This document shows positions 31,529-42,690 of a stretch of DNA of 64,000 nt, piece by piece. The DNA is from Deroplatys truncata (lineage: Eukaryota; Arthropoda; Insecta; Mantodea; Mantidae), in contig CM060978.1 of NCBI GenBank assembly GCA_030765065.1, forward strand, positions 60,473,421 through 60,537,420, written 5' to 3'. The notes beneath the pieces are model-generated. The model was not told where the DNA came from. It ran no database searches and worked only from the letters and a program-made list of their open reading frames with translations. Both the position numbers and the translations under genes were made by a program. The stretch's first letter is position 1. The number at the start of each line of letters is the position of its first letter.

Positions 31529-32420
31529 ACTTTCTCTACTACGTACAGTAAGTAGGGGAAGTATTGCATTCCACCCAAAAATTCGATACCGAGATTTCAC
31601 CGGAAATACATGTTTTGAGACCTCCTGAATCCAAAAAAAGCATTTTTGGAAACATGTCCGTGTGTGTGTCTGTGTGTGTGTGTGTCTGTGTGTGTGTGTG
31701 TCTGTGTGTCTGTGTGTGTGTGAACAGCATAACTCAAAAACGAACAGTCGGATAAACACCAAACTTGGTATTTAGGTTCAGTATCTTCCAGAGATGCGAC
31801 ACGAAGGTTTTCAAGAAAATCCCCCCACCCCAGACTACCCTTTACATGGAACATTTTTCGAAAATTTTAATTTTCTCAAAAATGGCTCTAACGATTTTGA
31901 TGAAAATATCATATGTTTAAGATAATATCATGAGAAATGAAATGTATATCTCGAATTTTCTGGGAATGTCTCCAAAAGTATTCTTCATTCTGAACGACTT
32001 TTGCATAACTGGTAAACTATAAGAGATAGACAAAATTTTACTACACAAAAAATATAGATCGCGTTAAAATACACAACTTATGTCATATATATTTCTTTTG
32101 TTGAGTGAACCGTTTTCGAGATATTGCTTGTTATTTCCTTAAATTTTGCAATACTTATACTTTTTCTCAAATTCGTTATTCATTTTTTTATGTCCTGGAC
32201 ATGCAAAGAGAATGGAATGCGCCACATAGCAACCAGCGTTAAAATATTTGACTATCGCTTAAAAGCTACCATATTCCCCTTGCATCTACAAGAAAATTAC
32301 CAATAAGATTGACATTTCGATATCTCGATTAACATGAAGCATATGGAGAATAGGCGTTTGTAAAATTAGATTGTACAAGAGTAGAGAAAGTCATGTGAGT
32401 GTAACACATCAGATTTTTTT
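31529..32420 (+). mobile_element. H-A repeat, complete, best reference copy
   Basis: ACTTTCTCTAC at 31529-31539 is mirrored by GTAGAGAAAGT at 32381-32391. After it, ATGTG (32393-32397) and CACAT (32405-32409) form a hairpin with a 7-base loop, followed by CAGAT and the T-run. A GT/CTGT microsatellite is at 31664-31722. These marks (subterminal inverted repeats, inner microsatellite, 3' hairpin, T-rich ends) resemble Helentron-derived HINE/DINE-1 elements. No coding capacity. Confidence 0.85.
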
Positions 32421-32651
32421 ATGTCCTGGACATGCAAAGAGAATGGAATGCGCCACATAGCAACCAGCGTTAAAATATTTGACTATCGCTTAAAACCTAC
32501 CATATTCCCCTTGCATCTACAAGAAAATTATCAATAAGATTGACATCTCGATATCTCGATTAACATGAAGCATATGGAGAATAAGCGTTTGTAAAAATAG
32601 TTTGTACAAGAGTAGAGAAAGTCATGTGAGTGTAACACATCAGATTTTTTT
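32421..32651 (+). repeat. 231-bp direct duplication of the H-A 3' end
   Basis: Repeats 32190-32420 with a handful of differences. The junction is within a T-run: after CACATCAGAT and Ts the sequence restarts at ATGTCCTGGACATGC. Confidence 0.92.
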
Positions 32652-32949
32652 TGTGGTTTTCCACGGTTGCTAGTGAATGCTAAGTTTATGATTTGATCTG
32701 CGAATTATCTTATCATCCCTTTCAACACTACATTTCATTTCCTTCTTCTTCACCGCCTACCAGGCATTGGGCTGATCACCCATCCTAGATATACTATGAT
32801 CCAGAGTTTGTCTGCTCTTCGACAGGCTACTGACCCAAGGCATTGGCTTGTAAAGTCCTTAGGAATATAAATCCTACAACGAGAAGGGTAATCTGTTAAA
32901 GATGCAGAGGAAGAAGTCTTTGTTCACCTTTAACGGTTCCCCATAATTA
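32652..32949. other. unassigned spacer
   Basis: No gene or known repeat recognised. Confidence 0.4.
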
Positions 32950-33335
32950 AACATCTAATGTGTTACATTCACATACCTTTCTCTAACTCTATGGCTTATT
33001 AGAATGTATACAAATTACTCTTAAGAAATTTAATTCTTTTATCTACTTCATTTTAGTCGAGATAAACCTTTCCAGAAACAGCTACATTACACATTTCATT
33101 ATAGATACAAAGATAACAGCGACAGTCAAATGTTTAAGAACTGGACGCTGTATACTAGCCTTAAAATTCCATACTGGTCCCATGCAATCGCGACAAACAA
33201 CTGAAAATCGACAAAACTTGAAAAGAATAACAAAGTACTGAACAAATGAAACCATTAATAAAGGATATCTCGGAAATGGCTGATGACACAAAAAGGATAT
33301 TTGAAATAAATTGCGTGTTTTAAGGAGATCTGCAC
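32950..33335 (-). mobile_element. H-B repeat, 3' part
   Basis: Reverse copy starting CATCTAATGTGTTACATTC and running to TTTTAAGGAGATCTGCACG. Confidence 0.75.
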
Positions 33336-33425
33336 GAGTGAAAACTATTGCGGATGAGATATTTTTCCTAGGATAAAGCTGACGATATGACCTTATGTGT
33401 TAAAAGCGGCATATAAATTGGAAAC

Positions 33426-33490
<65 letters not shown>
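33336..33490 (+). mobile_element. LINE 3' end fragment with (AAT)n tail
   Basis: About 90 bp ending GGCATATAAATTGGAAACTA and a tail of about twenty AAT units (33428-33490). The arrangement fits a heavily 5'-truncated non-LTR retrotransposon. Confidence 0.55.
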
Positions 33491-33491
<1 letters not shown>

Positions 33492-33544
33492 AGGTTATTA
33501 GAGCATGTGTGAACAAAATACCATAAATGCAAATTACGTAGCGT

Positions 33545-34335
33545 GCAGCATGTTATACGCAGCAGATATATAGTGGCTTGAAAAGGGATGGGAAAATGTA
33601 AATGCTATACATAGGAATTTTCGCACAAGCAGAACTAGAGAGCGTGGGAGCTAAAGGCAAAATGGTAGAAAGGGCAATCAAATACTGGTTCAGAATAAAG
33701 ATATAGGAGGAAAATGAGATACTAAAATTGGATGCACAATATACAGATAACATTTGAACAAATAGGAATGGGAGAATCCTGGACAGAAACAAACAACAAA
33801 AGCAAGGGTTTCTGGAAAGTAATTAGAACAAGAGTGGAGGATATTGAAAAGCAAGAAATTATGAGTATTTTTAAGGAAAAAGGGTCACTAATAACTTATA
33901 GATATTTAAAAATGGAATGGGGAAAAGAAATATAACATCACGTTTGCCACAAAGAGGTCAGAATGGTGTATGCTAGGCGAGGACAGATGTAATGAAGAGA
34001 GAATTTAATAATACAGAAATGGGAAAATGTACCAATAGAGCTAAAAGTTAGGAAGATTTTTAATGCAAGATCAAATGAATATATGGAAAAAGCAGGAAAA
34101 TATTTAGGAAAAATTAGGTTAATGTGGTTAAAAGAGTTGTCCAGCAAATTGGAGAAAATACGAAAAAAGGATAGCAACATAAAAAAGTAAACAGTGAAAA
34201 TTAAATTCCACATTATATATAACAGAATGTCAAATATGAAGGGAAGAGAAATAATAAGCAGCTCCATTGTATTGTAAACATTGTATGAATCGCATGTAAG
34301 TTCAAAGTATACCATAGATCATTAATAATAATAAT

Positions 34336-34384
<49 letters not shown>

Positions 34385-34385
34385 T
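33545..34385 (+). pseudogene. LINE ORF2 C-terminal fragment with (AAT)n tail
   Basis: Broken plus-strand frames encode GIFAQAELESVGAKGKMVER, IKYWFRI and, near 34015-34180, QKWENVPIELKVRKIFNARS followed by KAGKYLGKIRLMWLKELS. The last part matches the minus-strand fragment at 10950-11360. Stops and frame changes make it non-functional. It ends in an (AAT)n tail at 34321-34384, as the LINE fragment just upstream does. Confidence 0.65.
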
Positions 34386-35169
34386 CGTCATAGGAAACAT
34401 GCAAACAGAGCTGCAGGCGCTGCTAATTAAAACTAAGTAGTTACTTCATGGTTCAAAGGAGAGAAACGTTTATTTTGGAAAGACTTACTCACGAAGTGTG
34501 CATCGATTGTTTTCTTCTACCTAATTTCGAATAGAAGAACAATCCGCCACTGCCATACACACGTGGCCCTAGTGAAAGCCGGGGTGTGACATGACGTATC
34601 AATTCTTGAGGCGTATTCTGGCGCCAGAGGTCTCCTGGATGGTGCGAGGTTTTCAATAAGAACCGTCGCGACCCCATGATTGCATCCAACATTTCAAAGT
34701 GTTTCCACACAAGTTCATAAAACAGCCCTCTGTGTGTGCTGCCATCTGGTGTTGCCTCATTTCTACCTCAGCAACAATATTGGAGCCTTTGAATGCACTT
34801 ACTGGAGCAGTATCAGAACCCTCCTCGGGAGACTCTCTGTTCAGAAAAATCTGATGTGTAGCATTCCCACTATTTTCTCTACCAGATACTATTTTTTACG
34901 TATATATTGGAAAGCCATTTTTCTATGCACCTCCTCCTAATCACTATATTCACTTGAAATGGTTTCAGTGCGTTATAACATAAGGATGCACACAGATACC
35001 CGAGGGTGGGGTGAATCATATCTAGTTCTCTATCCACTATCGTTTTACTAGTAGTAGTAGTAGTGGTGGTATTTATTAAGTATTTAATATTACATTAATT
35101 GCATAACACAGTCACATGGGTCATAAGACCGTACATGCTCTCTAGAAAAATACCTGGTCTGTATACGTG
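34386..35169. other. unassigned sequence
   Basis: No gene recognised. A minus-strand 73-codon frame (34489-34710) shows no known motif. A short (TAG/TGG)n run is at 35048-35070. Confidence 0.35.
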
Positions 35170-35267
35170 ACTTGCAGTATCAACCAGAAAACAATTATTA
35201 TTTTTTTTCTTATAATCACCGCACTATATACATGCATATAAAGTTGAAAAAACACTCTGAATCACAC

Positions 35268-35270
35268 ACT

Positions 35271-35311
<41 letters not shown>
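35268..35311. repeat. (CA)n microsatellite
   Basis: About 20 CA units; it inflates the 183-codon plus-strand frame around it, which is not a gene. Confidence 0.92.
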
Positions 35312-35318
<7 letters not shown>

Positions 35319-35394
35319 CGCGCACAAGTACTCAAGCACCACATATGTTTAAAGAAAGATTACATAAACACCTTATCTCTTAGTACACGTACTT

Positions 35395-35695
35395 CCATTA
35401 ACTATGTGCCCAAGCTTGGCCAGTTTTGGCTGTTTAGAATCAAGTCCCAGCATGCTGTCCTCCGTCTGTTGGAAGCCAGAAATACTTCCGGTAATAGTTT
35501 TTTCCTAATACCCTCCGTCTGCACGCATGCTGCCAAAATATGCGTCCAGTCTTCTTGTTCCCCGCATAATGGGCAAATCCTCCTGCCATCGTCATCAACA
35601 ATCTTGCGAGCTTTCCACCCTCCCAACCTAAGCCATGCTATTCCAGTCCTCTGTTTTATACTCAATTCCAAAATATATGTTTCCTTACCCCACCT
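35395..35695 (-). pseudogene. LINE ORF2 C-terminal fragment (Cys-His module)
   Basis: The minus-strand frame 35671-35402 encodes TGIAWLRLGGWK, ICPLCGEQEDWTHILAAC and GIRKKLLPEVF. The C-X2-C-X8-H-X4-C pattern is that of the C-terminal finger in many non-LTR retrotransposon ORF2 proteins. It differs in sequence from the 11-kb and 34-kb fragments, so it may be another LINE family. Confidence 0.62.
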
Positions 35696-35699
35696 AGTT

Positions 35700-35875
35700 T
35701 TTCTTTCTATACTATATACCTAGTGGATAGAGAGATTATTGCATTCCACCTAAAATTCGACATCGATATTTCACCAGAAATACATGTTTTGATGACTCCT
35801 GAAGCGTAAACAAAGAAAAAGAGAATCAATTTGAGAAAAATCTCCATGTGTTGGTGTGTGTGTGTGTCCATGCAT
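35700..35875 (+). mobile_element. H repeat, first part of a nested stack
   Basis: TTTCTTTCTATACTATATAC start, GATTATTGCATTCCACC, and a GT tract at 35852-35867; interrupted by LTR-C and then a SINE, resuming at 37312. Confidence 0.8.
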
Positions 35876-36715
35876 TGAGGCAGTATTTTTAACACTTAAA
35901 TAACTTCAGTCTAATTATATAATATGTAAATTCAATAACAGCCCGCCTTAAAGCAATATGTGTATCTAACAACATATAAGAAGTGTATGTAACAGTCATT
36001 GTATATGTTTATATTATTGTATCCATGTATAATAATGTTATGTGAATATATTACGTAATTTAATATGTAGGAGCTGTGAGAAATAGGTCAAAAGTTGCTA
36101 ACAATGAGGTAAACTTGAGGCAATAATGAGTTTGAGAGTTTAACAATACTACTTCTGATTCTTGGAAGCAATAATGTAGTTTTAGTGACAGTTTATAAAA
36201 TAGGCAATCAAAAACCATAAAAAGCTTTAGTTAAATGAAGGTTTTCTATTGGAGTAGGATTAGCCAATCAGAAACTGAAAAGGAGAAAATGCTACAAATT
36301 TAGAGTTCAGTTGGTTGCAGACAGCGTTACTAACCAGACGCAAAAAGTGTCCTCAAGAAATATGATATGTATTTGAGAGACGAAAAATAAGCTTACGTGT
36401 TAAAAAGTGTAATTAATTAATAAAAAGAATCTCTCAGCTCTCTATATCAGTGAAGTGTTATTTAAATCGTGTCAAGCATTAATAAAAGGAGTGAAGTAAA
36501 ATTATAATCTGTGTAAACCTACATTCTTGTCGCATCACTATCCTACTAAGAGAAACGTAATAAATACTGACGCAGCCAAGGTAAACATAAATATATAATA
36601 TTTAAGGAAACAGTCAAATTACAAAGTTAATATTTTTAAACTTGGGGCAATTAACAATACAACAAAACATCTTCAAATTGGGGTCCATACGTGGAGCTAA
36701 TAAATACCTTCTTCA
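35876..36715 (+). mobile_element. LTR-C copy 3 (solo LTR)
   Basis: 840 bp, TGAGGCAG to CTTCTTCA, flanked by GCAT at 35872-35875 and 36716-36719. Contains the CCAAT/TATAAAATAG and AATAAA signals of the family, and a primer-binding-site-like TTGGGGTCCATACGTGGAGC near the right end. Confidence 0.88.
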
Positions 36716-36730
36716 GCATGAACAGCATAA

Positions 36731-37311
36731 AAGGTAAAAGTAAAGTACGTATCACGGAAGGGCACCTGGAAGCAGGGCAGAGCACCGCAAGTAGGCCAGT
36801 CAGCACTTCTTGTTTCCAACGTGACCTCTGGTTAGGAAAGGATGAAGAGAGAGACTCGAAGGGCGATCAGGCTCGGATGCCGACGGGCGCAAGCATGGAT
36901 GGGTTTCCTAACGTTTCCAGATAGAATGCATCCGACTCCGCACGGTTTCTCTCCACAAGCCATCAAACTCCAGGGTCTCCCGGAGCGGAGCCCCACGCTG
37001 AGGAGAGAGTTAACTGAATGGTACCGCAGCTATGCCAGGGAACCCTTTACAGAGCGCAAGCCACGGCGCAGCCGCAACCCGCCGAATACCGTCGCCTGGT
37101 CCTACAACCCTGAAACAGGTGACAAGGAAGGTGATAGGTATAGGAAATGAGAGCGAGGAGAGCTGTGGTAGAAGATGAACTACCCCAAGGTTCGCCTGGT
37201 GACCCGGGGAAACCACGAAAAATACATGGTTAGAGTGGCGGTCCTCGGGGATCGATCCCGAGACCTCCCGAATGCGGGCCACAGACGCAACTGCCTGAGT
37301 CATCCCGCTCG
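36731..37311 (-). mobile_element. tRNA-derived SINE with target duplication
   Basis: Minus-strand head at 37311 (CCGAGCGGGATGACTCAGGC), B box GGGATCGATCCCC, long body. Flanked by a 15-bp duplication of H sequence, GCATGAACAGCATAA (36716-36730) and GCATGAACAACATAA (37312-37326). Confidence 0.88.
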
Positions 37312-37630
37312 GCATGAACAACATAACTTGGATAACTATTAAACTTTCTATTTAAGTTCAGTGACTTGTAAGGTTGGAATACGAAGTTTTTCAAAAAATC
37401 CCAACAGCACAAACTACCTTTTACATGAAAACATTTTCAATATTTCCGATTTTCTTAGAAATGGCTCTAAGAATTTTAAATAAAATATCACATGCTTGAG
37501 ATATATGCATGACAAACGAAATATATGTCTTGAATTTTGTGCAAATAGCCTGTGAAGTCCACTATAATATGAATGACTTTTGTATAACTGGTAAACCGTA
37601 GGAGATAGACAAAATCTACCACAAGGAAAT
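37312..37630 (+). mobile_element. H repeat, resumed after the nested insertions
   Basis: GCATGAACAACATAACTTGG onward to the AGATAGACAAAATCTACC segment, then stops. Confidence 0.8.
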
Positions 37631-37631
37631 C

Positions 37632-38276
37632 TTGAATGTTAGATTCACATGGCTTTCTCTACTCTTATTGCTTATTAATAGTTGTACAAATTATTCCTAT
37701 GAACGTTTATTTTCCTATGTATTTAATTTATTCGAAATAAAGCTTTCGAGAAATAGCTATATTACACATTTCGCTATAGATACAAAGGGAATAGTTTTAG
37801 AACTGAACGGTATACGCTGGCCTTAAAATGCCATACTCTTTCAGTGATATCGCGAGAAGCAATTCAAAATCGACAGGACTTTAAAAGAAAAGTATTGAAC
37901 AATTCGAATTATTAAGAACGGATATCTGGAAATGGCTGATGCTACAAAACATTACTTGGCACATTTTTATGAATAAGTTTTCGTCTGTCGCTTAGCGTTT
38001 ATCAGTTCTGCAACAAGCTTTTTCCAGAAAATTAAAGATATACATTTTATTTGTCATGCAAATATCTTTTATATATAGTATTTTAACAAAAATCGTAGGA
38101 GCCATTTTTCAGCAAAGAAAAAAGTTCAAAAATGCTCGATGTATAGGGTAATTCAGGATGGTGAAATTTCCTTGTAAATCTTCGTGTCGTATATTGTCGT
38201 GTTGAGCTTAAATACCAAGTTAAATATTTATCCGACATTTTGCTTCTGAGTTATACTGTTCACAGACACACACACA
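37632..38276 (-). mobile_element. H-B repeat, cut at its CA tract
   Basis: Reverse copy from TTAGATTCACATGGCTTTC to the CAGACACACACACA tract, where a plus-strand H-A copy is joined through Ts. Confidence 0.78.
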
Positions 38277-39115
38277 TTTTTACTTTCTCTACTACGTATA
38301 GTAAGTACGGGAAGTACTGTATTCCACCCAAAAATTCGATACCGAGATTTCACCGGAAATATATGTTTTGAGACTCACTGATTCCAAAAAAAGCATTTTT
38401 GGAAACATGTCCGTGTGTGTTTATGTGAACAGCATAACTCAGAAACGAACAGTCGGATAAACACCAAACTTGGTATTTAGGTTCAGTATCTTCCAGAGAG
38501 GTGACACGAAGGTTTTCAAGAAAATAACCCCACCCCAGATTATCCCTTACATGCAAAATTTTTCGAAAATATTAATTTTCTCAAAAACGGCTACAACGAT
38601 TTTGATTAAAATATCGTATGTTTAAGACATTTTCATGACAAATGAAATCTATATCTTGAATTTTCTGGGAATGTCTCGAAAAGCATTCTGCATTGTAAAC
38701 GACTTTGCATAATTGGTAAACCATAAGAGATAGACAAACGTTTACTACACAAAAATGTAGATCGCGTTAAAATACACAATTTATGTCATATACATTTTTG
38801 TTGTTGAGTGAACCATTTTCGAGATATTGCTTGTTATTCCCTTAAATTTTCCAATACTTATACTTTTTCTCAAATGGGAATTCGTTATTCATTTTTTTGG
38901 TCCTGGTAATGCGAAGAGAATGGAATACCCCACATAGTAACCAGCTCTTAAAATATTTTACTTTCGCTTAAAGCCTACAAATTCCCCTTGCATCTACAAG
39001 AAAATTAGCAATAAGATTAACATCTCGATTAACATGAAGCATATGGAGAATAAGCGTTTGTAAAAATAGTTTGTACAAGAGTAGAGAAAGTCATGTGAGT
39101 GTAACACATCAGACT
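38277..39115 (+). mobile_element. H-A repeat, complete
   Basis: ACTTTCTCTACTACGTATAG at 38282, GTAGAGAAAGTCATGTGAG near 39080 and ACACATCAGACTTTTT at the end. Confidence 0.87.
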
Positions 39116-39271
39116 TTTTATTCAGAGGGCTCCAGATATGTATTTTCGGTGAAACCTTGGTATCGAATTTTTGGATGGAGTGCAACACCTTCCCTACCTA
39201 CTATGTACGTGGTAGAGAAGGTAAAAATGTAGATCTCGTTAAAGCACACAGTTTATGTCAAATATTATGTT
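39116..39271. mobile_element. small H pieces joined at T-runs
   Basis: A reverse 5' piece (TTCAGAGGGCTCCAGATATG to GTGGTAGAGAAGGTAAAAA) runs into a forward middle piece (ATGTAGATCTCGTTAAAGC). Confidence 0.7.
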
Positions 39272-39815
39272 TTTACTTACTCTACTACATATATACAGTA
39301 AGTTGAAGTATTTCACCCAAGAATTCGATACCGAGATTTTACCATAAATACACGTCTTGAGGCCATCTGCATCCATAAAAGGCGTTCTTAGAAAAAGCTG
39401 TGTGTCTACGAACAAAAACAGAAGTCAAATACAAGTTTACTCTATTGTAAAAATGCGACACGAAGATTTTTAAGACAATCTTTCATTCAAAACTATTCCT
39501 TTACATGGAAAAGTTTGTCATTTTTTATTTTCTCAAAAATGGCTCTAGCAATTTTGAATAATATACCATGTGTTTAACAAATTTTCATTACAAGTAAAAT
39601 ATACCAGCATGTCTTAAATTTTCTTGGATAGCTTGTGAAGTACTGAATGATTTTTGTATAATTAGTAAATCGTAAGAGATAGACAAAGTGCTACTGTACA
39701 AGAAATAAAGCACACAATTTATGTCAAATACATTTTTGTCACGTTAACCGTTTCCGAGATATTCTTTGTTAATTGTTTGAATTTACAAATACTTTTTTTT
39801 TTAAATTTAAGTTGA
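39272..39815 (+). mobile_element. H repeat, 5' part
   Basis: TTTACTTACTCTACTACATA start; ends in a T-run near 39800, upstream of the LTR-D leader. Confidence 0.7.
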
Positions 39816-39858
39816 AGTGGAATATTTTAGGTAGTTGGAAAATGTTTCGTGTTTATCT

Positions 39859-39877
39859 GCACAACGTATGGGAGCCA
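39859..39877 (-). promoter_or_regulatory. primer binding site next to LTR-D copy 2
   Basis: Read on the minus strand, TGGCTCCCATACGTTGTGC follows three bases after the LTR-D 3' edge and resembles the tRNA-Lys site TGGCGCCCAACGTGGGGC. It supports LTR-D being a real LTR and shows its orientation. Confidence 0.6.
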
Positions 39878-39880
39878 ATT

Positions 39881-40843
39881 TGTCGCGGTCACTTCGTGTT
39901 ATCTTATTTCTGAGCGCCTGTTATTGTTTTACTACTTTGAATGTTGGGTTCATTGTCCTCCGGCTAGCTATTGTTTCTCGGTCGAGCACATCTCTTGACT
40001 AGGGTGTGTAAACGGAAAGGAGTTGTTACTCATAGATAACACTGATAAAAGAATTTGTTTTTACACTTTTATTGTCGTCACACATTATTCAATTTCACAT
40101 ATTGATTCTTGATACACGCCAGACTGAAACTGTTATATTTTCTAATATTATTATAATCACTTATTTGCCGCACTTTATTAATTCGCGTATTTCACATTTA
40201 TAACTAACTTTACGACGCGAGAGATTTTGTAGAATTGCGCGACGATTCTCTTAAACTTTGTGACGTATAACTCACGAATACTTATGTTGAACTGAACGAC
40301 GTATTACACGCGAATGCTTCTGTTGGACTGTGTGACGTGTAATGCACAAATGTTTCTGTTGGACTGGGCATTATGTATTGCAAGAATGTTTTTGTTGGAC
40401 TCAGCGACGTGTAACGCGTGGATGATTTTGTTGAACTGGACAATACTTGCCTCTGGCTTTAGCTTTTTATACTCCCACAGCCTAATATGCCAAAAGATTA
40501 TAATCGAGCTGCTATTGGTTAATAAAACGCGCCAACATTAGCGTCAATTTTTATATCCAATCAAAATTATGAACACATATGCCCTAGGGAAAATATTCCC
40601 TCTATTTCTACAGAAAAGCGCGCCAATATGACGTCATTTGTTTGTCTCTTCTAATTAATATTCAACTCACCCCCTCCGCTCCTTGTTATCCACTCTTATT
40701 GTCAGTTTCAGTGAGGTCGTGTAAACTTATTTCCTAACAATGCATATAATTAACAAACATCTCAAATCAATGTCATAAATAATGCTTATTTACACTACAA
40801 TCACTCTGGCATTTACATTATTGGGATACAAATTACTGCCACA
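39881..40843 (-). mobile_element. LTR-D copy 2 (5' LTR of a truncated element)
   Basis: 963 bp, plus-strand edges TGTCGCGG and TGCCACA. Minus-strand order CCAAT, TATAAA-like box, AATAAA. A primer binding site and a short leader remain attached at 39816-39880, so this is a 5' LTR remnant, not a solo LTR. No matching target duplication is seen. Confidence 0.78.
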
Positions 40844-41052
40844 AGGTCACTATTACTTTTTTCTCGTGATCATGCAAGGAGCTTAGAATTTCGAAGACAT
40901 CATATAGCTAACCGCATTTTAAACATCTGTATTCTTCTTATAATTACATCGAAATACGTAAATGTATGTGAAGTCCCAACAAGAATAGCTTTTCTAAAAA
41001 CAGGGAGAAGAAAAGCACAGAACATCATGTGAATGCAATACATCTGATTTTT
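40844..41052 (+). mobile_element. H repeat, 3' part
   Basis: TTTTTTCTCGTGATCATGCA to ATCATGTGAATGCAATACAT and CTGATTTTT. Confidence 0.7.
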
Positions 41053-41363
41053 ACTTTCTCTACCACGTGCATAGTAGGTAGAGAAGTTATTACATTCCAC
41101 CCAAGAATTCGTTACCGAGATTTCACCGAAAAGACATGTTTGAAGGCTCTCTGAATAAAGAAAAATTGGATGAGTATTTAGGTATTTAGGTTTAGTACCT
41201 TTCAAAGATGTGACACAGAGATTTTCAAGACAATCCTCCTAACCCACACTACCCTTTACATGGAAGCTTTTCCAAATTTTGTTTTTCTAAAAAATAGCTT
41301 TAACGATTTTGATTAAAATTCCATATGTTAAATATATTTACATTACCAATAGAATGTATATAT
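41053..41363 (+). mobile_element. H-B repeat, left part, split by a solo LTR
   Basis: ACTTTCTCTACCACGTGCAT to AATGTATAT; continues at 42227. Confidence 0.8.
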
Positions 41364-42226
41364 TAAAGAAGGTTTGTTGCTGCTACGTATGGAAAGTCAG
41401 TTGAAAAAGATGTATTATATTTCGACTGTTGGGGAGCCGAACTTGAAGTAGTATGGAAAAAAAGTTTCCGGTAGCCTTCGCCCCAAATTTAAAAATATTG
41501 ACTTTGTAATTTGACTGTTTCTTTAAATATTATATATTTATGTTTGCCTTGGCTGCGTCAGTATTTATATTTTTAGAGACATGAATGTCTTAGCAGGGAG
41601 TGGTACGACTGAAGAATTTTACTTCACTTCTTTTATTAATGCTTGACACGATTTAAATAACACATCACAGATATAGAGAGAGCGGTGATATTTTTTTTAT
41701 TAATTACTTGCACTTTTTAACACGTAAACTATTTTTGTCTCACACAAAATACATATTAAATTTCTTGAGCACGCATCTTGCATCCGGTTAGGAACACTGT
41801 CTACAAGCAACTGGCAACTGAAGTTGTAAATTTTGCTCCATTTTATTTTCTGATTGGCTAATCCTAGTCCAATAGAATACCTTCATTTAACTAAAGCTTT
41901 TTCTGGTTTTTGATTGGCTATTTCATAACCTGTCACAAAAATTACATTATTGTTTCCAAGAATTACAAGTAGCATTAAACTTTCAAATGCATTGTTACCT
42001 CATTGTTAGCAAAGTTTAACCTATTATTCTCACAGCTCCTACATTATTAAATTACGTAATACATTCACATAACATTATTGAACATGTACACGATAATATA
42101 AACATATTTAATGACTGTAATCATATATCTTATTACATACGCATATTGCTCTAAGCCGGGCTGTTATTGAATTTATATTTTATATAACTTGACTGAAATT
42201 ATTTAAGTGCTAAAAATACTGCCTCA
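41364..42226 (-). mobile_element. LTR-C copy 4 (solo LTR)
   Basis: 863 bp inside an H-B copy, flanked by ATAT (41360-41363 and 42227-42230). The left edge TA is a changed TG. Joining the flanks restores the H-B sequence as seen in other copies. Confidence 0.85.
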
Positions 42227-42690
42227 ATATTGAATTTCCATGGGAATAGTCTGTGAAGTCCTCTTCATTTGGAAGAAATTTTGTATAATCTTGTATAACT
42301 GGTAAACGTTAAGGTATAGACGAAAACGTACTACAAAGGAAATGTAGATACCTTTAAAACACACATTTATTTTCAATAAGATTTTTTTTGTGGCATAAGA
42401 CATTCTCAGATATCTTATTAAAGTTTCTAATTGTTCGCTTGGCGCCTGTCAACATTCAGTTTTTCTCGCGATTGCATGGAAACAATATGGAATTTTAAGG
42501 CCAGCATATAGCGTCCAGTTCTTAAACATTTGACTATCGCTGTTCCCTTTGTATCTATAACGAAATGTGTAAGGTAGCTATGTCCGGAAAGTTTTATCTC
42601 AATTAAAATGAAAAAGATATATATCCACTAATGAACGTTAGAGGTTAGAGAAAGTCATGTGAACGTAACACATCAGGTTTTTTCTCACAT
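42227..42690 (+). mobile_element. H-B repeat, right part
   Basis: ATATTGAATTTCCATGGGAA to GAGAAAGTCATGTGAACG, AACACATCAGGT and Ts. Confidence 0.82.

Noticed and set aside
31520-31854. Recurring 60-85 codon frames with NSWVEFNTSPTY or SDCSFLSYAVHRH
   Set aside because: They recur wherever the H repeat occurs but with variable starts, stops and microsatellite lengths; no conserved start or domain.
33428-33490. CRISPR-like or satellite array
   Set aside because: A simple AAT tail of a LINE; no spacers or higher-order units.
35172-35723. 183-codon plus-strand frame
   Set aside because: It starts in AT-rich DNA, runs through (CA)n and is antisense to the LINE Cys-His fragment.
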